From: Mauremys mutica
Lineage: Eukaryota > Chordata > Testudines > Geoemydidae
Length of the DNA: 64,000 bases
NCBI RefSeq assembly: GCF_020497125.1
Contig: NC_059074.1
Location: 191,017,415 to 191,081,414, forward strand
Direction of reading: 5' to 3'
Shown: positions 34,277 to 46,500 of the stretch, piece after piece
How the letters are laid out: every line of letters starts with the position of its first letter
Numbering within the stretch: the stretch's first letter is position 1
The notes under the pieces: generated by a model
Seen by the model: only the letters and a program-made list of their open reading frames with translations
Database searches by the model: none
What the model was told of the DNA's origin: nothing
Made by a program: the position numbers and the translations under genes

Positions 34277-34712
34277 TGTGTCAGGATCATGGAGGGCTTG
34301 TCCCTAGAAGGTGCCTAGGTGGCCGGTGCTAGGAAGGAGCTCGATGCTCCTTCCTCTCTCCTGTCTTTTGCCATCTTGGTTTACGAGGGTCCTTGCAGAG
34401 TTGGCAGGACCGGAGGAGACAGCATGTCCTTTGCTGCTTGGAAAGCCTCCGGGGTTGAAGGAGCCAGAAAACGTCTGGTCCTGCGGCTGGCTGCAGGAGT
34501 TGGTGGTGAGTCCCGAACTGGACTAGGCACTCTAGGCGGAGTCAGTGGTGCCATCACTGGGAGGACAAGTGGCCCAACACAGCATATACCAGCACATATG
34601 CGTGTGACTCCAAGGGGCGCTAGAGATGGCCCAATGGATACTACTGAGGGAAAAAGTCTCCAGCACCAGTGCCCATGGCATGCGCACACCTAGCATGGAA
34701 TGGAAGCAGTCA

Positions 34713-35955
34713 AAGAAAGTGCCATTTTACAGTCACTTTCTGAGTAGCATCACATTGTAAAAATCCATCAGCTTTCCATACTAAGTATACAGCAACACAA
34801 AAATCCCAGCTCGTGATGTGCAAACAACTCTGCATTAACAATGTGCATCAGCAACATCTACCGTCACTACTGCCTCCAATATTAGCAAAGAAAGGACTGA
34901 AGCTGAAAAATCTTGTTCTGATCATGGAAGGATGAACAAATTAATTTAAAAACCCAAACAAATCAGTTTCTTAAGTGTGTAGTGTAACATTTCTCAGCCT
35001 AATTAGAGATTTTAAACTGTCTACGACTTCACTGTGAGATATTAAAATACACTTATTTTATATTACTACATTTACACATATACACTTCACCAAAGGAATA
35101 TTTTATTTTAAAAAAATCAAAGTTCATCAAGTATTAAAATTAACTTTTCAAAATTTAACACATCTGTGCTTAAATTTCACAGTTGTTAGAAACATGACAA
35201 TTATATATACTTCATCTGAATTCAAATGTTAGTGAAAGTCTTCTGATGCAGATCTAACCAAATAAGAAATAGTCTGACCAACAGTATTGCAAAACTTGTT
35301 AGAAAAAAGGAAAATAAAACCCTAATACTTGATTACAAAAGCATCTGAAACCACTTTTAATTCAGTATTCAGACAAAAATGCAACTTACTAATATGTGCC
35401 GGTTACCCAAGATGTTTTGGGTGTATGCGCTGTGTGTAGATATTTTGCATCATCCTTTATTTAGCTTGCAAACTATCATTTGAAGCTCTTCAGCAGCTGC
35501 TTATTATTATGGAGATATATTTCTCTTTTCCGTCCCTACGTTGGCAATGACTGAGAACAGTAGGAAGGCCAGGCACAGAATAGGAGAGGGAACCAGAATG
35601 TGCTTTCCATATGAAGCATTCATGTTTTCATTTGGGTTCTTATTTCAGGAGTAGCCTAAGAAGAAAGCTGATGGGCTGAGTAGCAAATAGAAGTAGAAAG
35701 ACTACTTAAGTTTACTAAACCCCTTTTCTTCTACTCACTCACTCAAAAAAAATTAAATACAGCTGCAAGTGTTGTATTTTTCACACCTGTAATAATTTCT
35801 TGATTTACAGCATCTGTTAACTATCTCAAAGAAACTAACTTGAACATTAGTTTTAATCTGCATTATTACATTATAATGAATTATTTCACGTGATCTTGGA
35901 ATGGTTCTTAAAAGAGATTAAAGATATCATACAGAGAACGCAATTTTGGAGCTTT
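34713..35955. other. AT-rich intergenic, no gene recognised
   Basis: No conserved exon. It lies between the DIRS copy and the FAM161A 3' side. A TTTATT (minus-strand AATAAA) at 35457-35462 could be a distant polyadenylation signal of FAM161A but nothing supports it. Confidence 0.35.
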
Positions 35956-35963
35956 GATTAGAC

Positions 35964-36272
35964 CAGGGGTCAGCAACCTTTCAGAAGTGGTCGCCGAGTC
36001 TTCATTTATTCACTCGGATTTAAGGTTTCATGTGCCAGTAATACATTTTTATCGTTTTTAGAAGGTCTCTTTCTCTAAGTCTATAATATATAACTAAACT
36101 ATTATATGTAAAGTAAATAAGGTTTTTAAAATGTTTAAGAAGCTTAATTTAAAGTTAAATTAAAATGCAGAGCCCCCCTGGACCAGTGGCCAGGATCTGG
36201 GCAGTCTGAGTGCCACTGAAAATCAGCTCGCATGCCGCCTTCGGCACAAGTGCCATAGGTTGCCTACCCCTG
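35964..36272. mobile_element. Short hAT element
   Basis: Ends CAGGGGTCAGCAACCT ... AGGTTGCCTACCCCTG with a perfect 8-bp duplication GATTAGAC at 35956-35963 and 36273-36280. 309 bp, no coding region: a non-autonomous hAT. Confidence 0.9.
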
Positions 36273-36280
36273 GATTAGAC

Positions 36281-37194
36281 ATTTGTTCTAATACATAATC
36301 CACAGTATAACAAAAATACAAATACTGCTTCTGAAGTTCATGCTACAAATTCGTTCCCCCTCCCTTCTTTTAGCATTACAAAGTCCCATAGAAGTTTAAT
36401 GAGGGGCTCCATATGTGTTTATTGTATATTAGTCATGGTTTTGTTATCTTGTTCAGTGTCCCAAGAGCCCTACTATGCGGGGTGCTATTAATAAATTATA
36501 TTAAAAGGAGCATTCATTAAGCAGTTGCAAGGACAGTCCAGCTGCATAGTAAGTTGGCATTTTGGTGTCCCTGGCTACCACTTGGCCAATGATGGCCAGA
36601 GGATTTACACAAGAAACTCCCATCATCATCTTTAATGAGAGTTACACCCAAATTTCCACTGCCATAATGGGAAAATGTATTCAGGGCTGGTTAAAACTGA
36701 GCAGATCCTAGAAGTGCTGAAATGAGAGGTAATGTTGCTCTAAGATCTTTGCTTATGGAGTAACGCCCCTGTTTCTCCTTCCTGATGACTGCTTCCCACC
36801 CTATTTTGTCAGCATGAAGGCAAAGAGCTGGAAATGTAAAAGCCTAAGTATTAGCCAACAGGAATGGCAGAAGTGAGTTTTAAACTGTGGTTAGTATTTC
36901 TGAACAGAGAAATGCGCTCATGCAATGAAAGTGTAGAATAAAGCATACACTGACAAGTGCAACTGCTAATGGAAATGAGTAATGATAATTTGTTCTTACT
37001 GGAAAAAAAAGCAAATTCAGCATTAGAAGTTATATTATGCTAACAAATGGAAATTCACACAAGACCTACATGTATGCAGTTCAAAACGCCCATAGCACCA
37101 AGAGTCAGGTTTTTCTTTAGTATACCCATTGCCAGCAATAAAATGTGTGTTGAGCTCCAAGGCAGTAAGAGAAGTAAGTCTGCTTTCCTTCCTT
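36281..37194 (-). other. FAM161A 3' flank / probable 3'UTR region
   Basis: Directly downstream of the FAM161A stop codon on the minus strand. A minus-strand AATAAA (plus TTTATT) at 36418-36423 is one candidate polyadenylation signal, about 770 bp past the stop; the true end is not determinable by eye. Confidence 0.35.
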
Positions 37195-37522
37195 TCAGTT
37201 AGCTTCAGCATTACTAGGTTTTTCTTCTAAACCATCTTCATACTTATCCTCATATTCCACAACATGCTCATCATCATGATCAGACTGAGAGCTTGCCTCC
37301 TCCTCCTCCTCACAGGATTGGTGAGACTCTGAGCTTGCCTCCTCCTCTTCACAGGATTGGTGAGACCCTGAGCTTGCCTCCTCCTCTTCCTCCTCCTCAC
37401 AGGATTGGTCAGACTCTGAGCTTGCTTTCTCCTCTTCCGCCTCCTCACAGGATTGGTCATAGTGAGGATTTGCCTTCTCCCCATCACAGGATTCTCTTTC
37501 TTGAACTTTATCTTCATTAAGA
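37195..37522 (-). CDS. FAM161A: FAM161A coding exon 7 with acidic tandem repeat
   Basis: 328 nt; 108 residues plus TGA. Opens (S)[19 protein letters not shown], then four tandem units of 13-17 residues ([15 protein letters not shown] and variants), then [20 protein letters not shown] and the end KPSNAEAN. The human C-terminus is also very acidic but lacks this regular repeat in the parts I recall. Acceptor TTTTTGTAG. Confidence 0.85.
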
Positions 37523-40500
37523 CTACAAAAATGAAGATTTGCATTTATTGATCTTGGGGGGGGAGGGGAATTTTTTAAAAATCGGTTTTAAAGGAATAAA
37601 ACTCTCGAGTACTCTGGCCCAAATCCTGCCAGTAAGAGTCATAATCTCTCGGGGGGGGGGTATTTATTATGGGTAGAGCCCCCTATTTTTCCCAAAAGCA
37701 AGACAACATGGAATAGAAACAAACTCGCTCTGCAGCAGCGGCTCCTGTCCCATGAGGTTGAGCCCAGCTGCCTGCTCTGGAAGTTGCAACCTGGTACACG
37801 GGGTTGCAGCACCACTCGCACAAATTTGGCCTGGCCATGCCTCCTGACAAAGAGGCAGCCAGGCCAAACCTGAGCAGTGCTGTGACCTTGTGCACCAGGT
37901 CGCAATGCTGGGAGGGGGAGCTGAGCCCAGCTTCACAGGACAGGAGCTGCCACTATGGGGTGGGCTCACATTCTGCAGCCTCATTCCTAGAGGCGGAACC
38001 CAACCCCCCCAGGATTTCCACCCCTTCCCTCCCTGTCCCTCTGATGTGGATAAAAAGAAAACATTAAACTCTTGAAAACTAAAACAAAAAATTATAAAAT
38101 ATAAGAATTTCCGGGGCCCTAACAATGGGGAAGAAGGACTCCTCTCTCTACACTGCAGAGCAGCTGCAGTATCCCCCCCCCCCCATGCTGCCTGTGTCCC
38201 CATCCTGCAGGAAACAACGGTCCCTGGATCTCAGTAGTGGCAATGTAGGACACATTATAGACCTGGCTGCCCTGCACAGCCCCCCAAATCTCAGGAACAG
38301 CTGTGCAGAGTTGGCAAAGAAATATATTTTATCCAAGCATGTAATGAACATTTGAAAAGTTAACATTTTTTAAATATTTATTTTTATACAAAAACACCCC
38401 AACGACATTCTACCAAAAAAAAAAAAAACCCTCTCCCTAGCAACCTGCCAGGATTTCTGGCAAAGGTTCAGAAATAAAACTTAAACGGGGCGAAAAAGCA
38501 ATGTATTTTTTTTAAAATGTGCATTGAGTTATATACCCCGTGTTAAAATATTGAAGAGGATATTGTATTACAAATTTTCTGTGTGAGAGTATCATTTTCA
38601 TTGTCTTTTGTGAATTAAACTTTTTATAGAAACACTGACACTGTTAAAATGAGAACTATATGCAGCCAAATAGTTACCTCCAAAATATAAATAATTTTGT
38701 CTTCTAAAACTAAAACAAAACTTGCTATTACTAGTTGTGTAACCACCACAACAAACCACTGGTAACTATTACCTTTCTCTGTCTTCAGTGCAGCTTCCAA
38801 AGCCTTTAGCATTGGACTGGTTTTTAGCAGTTTGACGTTTTTTTGAAAGGAAGTCCTCACAAATCCCCAGTTCTCTCAGTATATCAGAGTAATGCTTTTC
38901 TGCTGCTATTCTGGCATTTTTCTATATAAAAAAAATTACAGCATTCTAAAAATTAATGTATTATTAAGGGCCAGATTCCAATACCCTAAATTAGGTTGCA
39001 TAGTACCTTATGCCAGTTGCTCTCAACCTTTCCAGATTACTGTACCGCTTTCAGGAATCTGATTTGTCTTGTGTATCCCAAGTTTCACCTCATTTAAAAC
39101 TACACTTAGGAACTACTTGCTTTCAAAATCAGACATAAAAATACAAGTGTCACAATACACTATTACTGAAATATTGTTTACTTTCTCATTTTTACCATAT
39201 AATTATAAAATAAATTAATTTGAATAGAAATATTGTACTTACATTTCAGTGTATGGTAAGTATATAGAGCAGTATAAACAAGTCATTGTCTGTATGAAAT
39301 TTTAGTTTGCACTGACTTTACTAGTGCTTTTTATGTAGCCTGTTGTAAAAGTAGGCAAATATCTAGATGAGGTGATGTACCCCCTGGAAGACCTCTGAGA
39401 ACCCCCAGTGGTACGCATACCCCTGGTTGAGGACACTGCCCTACGCCATCATAATCCCCTCAAATTCAGCGTGATACTCCGTATGAATATGAAATGGCAG
39501 AATTTCTTTTAGAGCACTATTGAAAAGTTCACAGACCTGCGATCCTGCAAGTAAAGCCTGTGTAAGAGGGCTTTGCCCAGGGGAAGGGCACAGAGGTTGG
39601 GTGGGATAGAGTCTTCCCTTCCAAACCCACATGCATAGATAGCCCAAGGCAATGGCCCAGACAGGCCTGATTGAAAGATATCACCTGCTGCTATCTCTGT
39701 GGGTTTGTGACCCTGTTGAAGTGTGCTGTGCATGGACCCACACCCTCAATATGCCCACATACATCTTTCTCCTGTTATAACATAGCATATTTTATTATAT
39801 ATATATATACACACACACATATACATACACACACATATACATATACATACACACACACATATACATATATACACACACCCCTCTACCCCGATATAACGCT
39901 GTCCTTGGGAGCCAAAAAATCTTACCGCGTTATAGATGCAACCATGTTATATTGAACTTGCTTTGATCCGCCGGAGTGCACAGCCCTGCCCCCCTGGAGC
40001 ACTGCTTTACCGCGTTATATCCGAATTCATGTTATATCGGGTCGCGTTATATCGGGGTAGAGGTGTATATAACAATATAACATATTCCATAGCTGTGAGG
40101 AACCTCTGCTGCCTAACCCTCTTTGCAGCAGAAACAGCATGTTTCTGCTGTATTTGGAATTTTTCATGCCATCATAAATGGGGCAGAGATGTAAGATTTG
40201 CTCCTCAGTGTCAAGAATACACTGCGAATGTTCTGTAATGTACTGTAGGGTTATGGGGTAACATTACAAACAGGATTAAATTATCAAGCACCATTATATT
40301 CCGAACTCCTTGTTTGGCAGTATTACTCATACACTCCACAAAGGACAGAGCAACACCACTAGCCAATGACAATTCCATTTGGGACAGAGGCTTGAGTGTG
40401 GTACATATAAGTAAGTCAAATCCTCGTGCCATTTAGGCTGGACAATAATCTATTAGGATGGAGTTTATTTGTATGGTGAGATAGGAGTGAGGAAAATAGG

Positions 40501-43500
40501 CTTTAGTTCATACAAGTGGGAAAAGCCCCCACACTCATTGCTTCTTCAAGCCTCCAGAGATTATTTTAAGTTCCAAGCGATCATTTAATTGCTGCATATT
40601 TGTATTACTAGTTTTAATAGTAGTAGTTTCCCTTCAAACAAACCTTATGAAACATCCTATCAGTACTGTTGGCTAGCTCTTACTGTGATGCCTCCAGCAT
40701 AATACACTTATCTGTTCTAATGACGGTCAGGTCTGTTTCATAAGTTGTTCATGGCAAGGGAAAGCTATTAAGCTGTAAATAGACCTCATTTAGACCTGAA
40801 TTAGTTCTGGGACAGGACCCTTAATCAACAACCCCCTTAATCAACTTAGAGATAAAGTTGTTTGTGTGCATTTCCTATAAATGTGATCATTAAAAATCCA
40901 GGAAGTCAGTTAAGCCCAGATACACCTCCACATCAACCTCAACTTACATGCCTCACAATGCATCACAATGTTCAAAGACACACAAAGAGCCTTCACTCCA
41001 CAGACACACACACCTCAACTCCAGTCCATGGGTAAACACTTCTTTCCTTTTAAATAAAGTGTTGTTAGTGAGACATCTTCCCAAGACACAAACCCTTAAA
41101 GGCAAGGAAATGCCAATTTACAAGATACCTCTTAACTGTGACCTAATGGCCATACAGCCCATTTTCATTGACAGTGACAAACTCTGCACTGCCACAGAGA
41201 ACATCCTTCTGCCTCCAAGAGAAGGAACTCACTATACACTACATTAATAATGCAAAACCTTAGTTACAATCTCAGTCCCATTACTGAATATTCAGCATTC
41301 ACATTCATGTGCAGGTTAAGTGCAAAGCATGTTATGTGTTTATGGGAAAATAATGAAGTCATAATTACACAGTATCCCTTCTTCACCTCACATGCAAGCC
41401 AAAACGGAGGGGGAAAAAATGTATATTTAGAAGATGGCCCACACCCCTCTAAGCAGGCAGGCAGCAGTGAGTGTTGGGCCGCAATGCATGGTCATATAAT
41501 TTTATTTTCATGGGGACAGATACCAGGCAGAGTTTTATAGTCAGAGGGGAATTGACATGCCTGCCTACAAAAGTTTTCAGACATCCTCTAAAAAATATTC
41601 AGCACTGATACTGGCATTGATTGGGCAATATTCGGAGATGAGTTTAATTAAGGAGTGAGAGCAAGGTAGGAAGACAACCTGAGTGGCTCTTTCCAAAAGC
41701 AATGGCCTCTGGTTTACTCTTTCTTCCATTTCTTCCCGCTCCCGCAGATACTCTTGCATTCTTTGCTTCTCATGTTGCCTATTATAAATATAGCATGACA
41801 CAGAAATTAAATTGATTGTCTTTAGTTATTATTTAGAGAAGTGGTAGCAGAAAGACCAGGCTATGCTACAAGATGCAACTTCCTAGAATAACTGCAAATT
41901 ACATTGCTTGTGACAGACAGAACATCGTGCTGTTGTTTTTAAAGTCAAAATTTATGTATTTTACATTGGTTATGTGCCAGATTAATTGCCTCAAGTTCTT
42001 TTACCACAGCAACAATGTACCTTTGACAGTGGAAAAACTAAAGAACATTTAATGTTTTTTGATGTAGTCAATTTGGAAAAACAGGTAGATGTCCTTACAA
42101 ATGAGTTTAAAAGCACAACTTCAGGGCTCTAACTTGTGCACATTTCATACATTTTAGGATTTTCAACTTATATTGAACTTCCTTTAATTGCTGCATTCTC
42201 ATTTTGATAGCAATCCCATATAATTGTTTTTCTAAGAAAAGTTAAGAGACTGGAGGCTTTTGGAAGAGCTGGGGAAGTTAGAATATACCATGGAAGATTG
42301 GTACTTTAAGAAGTGTTAAAATCTCTTACCAAATGTTTCAACTATGAGAGTCCCACATCTTTCTTTTTTGTTTTGGTCTTAACATTTTAATTTATCTTTC
42401 AAAAACAGAAAAAGTCTAGGTGCCTTCCATTTTTAGTTGCAGAGCAGACATCTTTCCCATGTCATTTTAAAAGCATCCTGCATATCTACAGAACTGTATA
42501 AACAACCACCTGTTAATGCTGCTATCATCTCCTCCATGTAATAATAAATAATAATAATAATAATAATAATTAACATAGATGACTAAAGATGTGCAACAAT
42601 CTCAAAGTACACTGCAAATATTAATGAATATTCATTCATTCATTCACCCTGCAAGAAAAAACTGTTCATCGTTTTACAGAAGGGGAAACCAAAATCTAGA
42701 ATTAAAAGTCACATGCCCAAGGTCACACAGCAGCTTTGGACTAGAATCCACCTCTCCTGAGTCCCAGTCCTATCCTCTAACCTCTAAGTTATAGCACCTT
42801 TTATAAGGACCCTTCCCCCCGCGCAGTACTCTGATTCACAATCCATTAGAAAAAGGTCTCTGGCCTTGTCGCTGCCCACTCTCCTATGCCTGCTCTACAA
42901 AGAAACACAACTGCTGCCTCCCCCATGCCTGATTCCTGAGTCCCATGCGCCTCCTGTTAAGCTATGGATACACATACCAGAGTCATGTAATACATCTGCC
43001 CCACTTCCTGCTCTCATTAGATTTGACTCCCAAATCAGAGTAAAAAAAGATATTTGCTCAGCAATCAGGAAGCAGAAGACACCTAATACACCTCTACCTC
43101 GATATAACGCTGTCCTCGGGAGCCAAAAAAATCTTATCGCGTTATAGGTGAAACCGTGTTATATCAAACTTGCTTTGATCCGCCGGAGTGAGCAGCCCCA
43201 CCTTCCGGTGCGCTGTTTTACTGTGTTATATCCGAATTCGTGTTACATTGGGTCATGTTACATCGGGGTAGAGGTGTATAAAAACATAAATATAAGTTAA
43301 ATTTTAAAAAATAAAGAGAAAACATGGTTGTCTTTTTCCTTAGCAATTTGAAAGTTGTAAGAGTGGAGTTAAAGCTGGAACTGTACTATCTACATGTTAA
43401 TTTAACTGTGTTTAATAGTGAGAACTCCTATTTCCCTCTTCAGATTATATGCAGGTTTAAAAACAAGCCTGCCCTGTTATTTGTGGTATAACAATTTAAG

Positions 43501-46500
43501 GAACTGCATATAAACCTGAATTCATCAAAAGGGACACCAGTTCTCAATTCCCGATTGATCAAAATATTGTATTTGTTCATACCCTTTTCTAGCTAGATTT
43601 TTTAACAATATATGAATAGTTACATTAACATTATATTACTACTGGATTGTATGTTAAACATACAACTTGCATCTAGAGGTTCAGGATTTTGGGGATATAG
43701 CAGAATACCTGATTATTTTTAATTTGGATTTAGACATCCGAGCTAGGCTCTGATGTGGGTCATTGGCCTCAGCCCGGGTTGTTATAAGTTTTTGCAGGTT
43801 TTTCACTCTTTGTTTCTGCTTTGCTCTGATCCTTTTTTGCTCTTCTTCCAGCTTTCTCTTTTCCTCAAGTGATTTCCTGAGTGGAAAAATAAACTAAGAC
43901 TGAATTAATTTTAATCTAGAGAGAACATAAGGAAGGCTCTGTGAAAGGCAATTCAACAGAGAAGAGGAGGGAGGAAACAAGGGTGGGACAAGACAAGGGA
44001 ATATTTATGTTTCATTTGAGAAGTGGGGGCTTCAGGTATATATTGGGAACCAATAGGCTGTTATAGTACTTTTCCTCAAATGTCTGTATGGGAAAAGAAA
44101 GTATTACAGCAGCTAGAAAACATCATCAAAAGATGAAAATAATAACTAGCAGTAATGAAAAAAATACGGAATTAAATATTTGGTGGCATAAATTAGCAGT
44201 CTGTTTTCTCAAGGATTTATAAAGTAACTAGTACTGTATGCAACATACTACAGAACTATTCACCTTATAGCTTGTATTCGTCTTTTGGTAGACTCTGTGA
44301 TTCTTGGAGATTTAGATTCCTCACGTCCCAAGGGAGATGAATTTGCACTTGAACACCTCATTCGAGGTTTGCATCTTGGGGAGGCGTATGGCCAGCGTGT
44401 TTCTTTTAATGTTTCTTCATCTGTTTGAATGTCCTGCAGAATCTTCCCTTTGTTGGATGGGATACGTGAGTACGAAGATTGAAAGGTTCACAAACTGTGA
44501 TATGTTTCACATGTTTCTGTTTTAGGAGCCTATTCTGGAATTTTTGATGTAGTGTTTCAAAGTCTGGAACCCTAGATTTGATCCTTCGTTTATGCTCCAG
44601 TTCTTCTTTTTGTTTCCTCTGTTTATTGATAGTTCTACTAGCCAGTCTGCTGTTGGGAAGAGAAGAATTACGTAGCAACTCTTCAGCTCTCATTTGGATC
44701 CTAATTTCTCTATACAGCTTTTCTTCTTTTAACTTATCATTAATGGCTGGACTGTAAACAGATTTAGGGACAGGTTTTGCTTGGAATAATTTTGTTTTTT
44801 TTTCAGGCAATGAAAGGTCTTTTAATTGCATTTTCCTAATTTCTTTCCTTTGCTCCTCCCTCTTGATAAACTGAAATGGTCTCTGAGAGGCCAAAAGAAT
44901 ATCTTTGCTTCTCTCTTTCACAAACTTCCTGCGTTCTTCATTTCTTTCCATTATTTCATGATAGAGCGGAAGGAAGACAGAAGCAGGCACAGGATTGGCT
45001 CTGAATTTCTTTTGACACTCTGCTTCTTCCTCTAGATGTTTCTTCAATAAATTATTTTCCATTTCTATTTGTGACTTTGATTTGACATTTTGTTGTTTTT
45101 TCTTAGCTTCTCGAATAGTCATCTGGAAAGGCTTAGGCACAGTGACCTTTGGTGACCACTCTTTCTGCTTCTTCCCCATCATTCTGAATGTTGGTGAATT
45201 TGGTAAGCTGCGTTTAGTGTGATAGACATAGTCCTCCACAGAAAACCCATCCCACATTTTTTCGATCTGCTCTTTAGCAAATGTCAGTGACTCAGTTTCA
45301 CTACCATTTTCTTCTTCCAACTCTAATTCTGCATCAGACCCATCAGATAAACTTGAATAGGATAGATCATTTAAGTCGGGCTCAGAAAAAGATTTATGCA
45401 AATTCAGAGGCCGAAATGAGCTCTTATCCCATATTGATCTAAAAAAGGAAAAAATAAGTTTTGGGTGTAACAGGTTTAATCTTGAGACAAAAGCCAACAA
45501 TAAATCATTCCACTCTTTTTCCCATCTGTAAATTGCAAGGCACTTTACCAAAGATGGCAAGCAGCATTACTCCACTTTTTGCAAGAGTGTGGAGGCTGGG
45601 CAGCGCGGGATGGACAGAAACTCGTATTTACTAGGTGTGTGTACAGCACCTAGCACAACAGGCCCTGACCTAGCTGAGGCATTAAGACACTACTACAATT
45701 AGTGTTTAAAAAGGAGAAGCCTGTTTTAAGATCAACAACAATAACCAGATGCATCATCTCTGGCTGGGGCTGTTAGTTCAAATACAGTAAAGGCTTTGTT
45801 ATCTGGCATGTTGGGTGAATGGGGGAGCCGGTAAGTCAAAAATTCCAATTAACTAAGAGGGAGGGAGTTTGGGTGCAGGAGGGGGCTGGGGGTTGGGGCA
45901 CAGGAGGAGGTGCAGGGCGCAGGCTCTGGGAGAGAGTTTGGGTATGGGAGGGGACTCAGGGCAGCGGGTTCAGGTGCCGGATGTGGGCAGCACTCACCTC
46001 AGATGGCTCCCCGCGAGCGGTAACATGTCCCGGTTGCTCCTAGGCAGAGGCATGGCTAGGCGGCTCTGTGTACTGCCTTCACCTGCAGGCGCTGCCCCCC
46101 ACAGCTCCCATTGGTCACGGTTCCCGGCCAATGGGAGCTGCGGAACCAGTGCTCGAGGCAGGGGCAACACATGGAGCCCCCGTGGCCCTTCCTCCGCCTA
46201 GGAGCAGCAGGGACATGTCGCCGCTTCCAGGGAGCCACGCGGAGCCAGGTAGGGAGCCTGCCAGCCCTGCGCTAACCGGACTATAAACCAGACTTTCAAT
46301 GAAGATCAGAAATGCTGGTTTATAGAGCTTTCTGGTTGGTAAAGTGCCGGGTAACACAGCTTTTACAGTACATCGAAAACAGCTTAGGACAAGGGTCATT
46401 AAGATATTTAGTAGTGATCTACAACAATCAGAAGATCATTTTATTACAAGATTTTGGGTCTATCTACTCTACAAGAAGCCCAAATAAGGAGCATCCATTT

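Larger units (their letters stand above)
29752..34712 (-). mobile_element. DIRS-type retrotransposon, copy 3, near full length
   Basis: Inverted relative to copies 1 and 2. Reading from 34712 downwards: terminal repeat, gag-like region, RT, RNase H, tyrosine recombinase and fold-back end (29764-30018). It is about 5 kb, close to copy 1 without its LTR. The gag N-terminus with the Cys motif is missing: the terminal repeat near 34560 joins sequence matching copy 1 around 3720. All frames contain breaks. Confidence 0.85.

Noticed and set aside
45439..45560. Upstream extension of the FAM161A exon 3 frame to an ATG at 45560
   Set aside because: A TTTTTTAG acceptor at 45439 and conserved phase with exon 2 show that these codons are intronic; the true start is in exon 1 at 55127.
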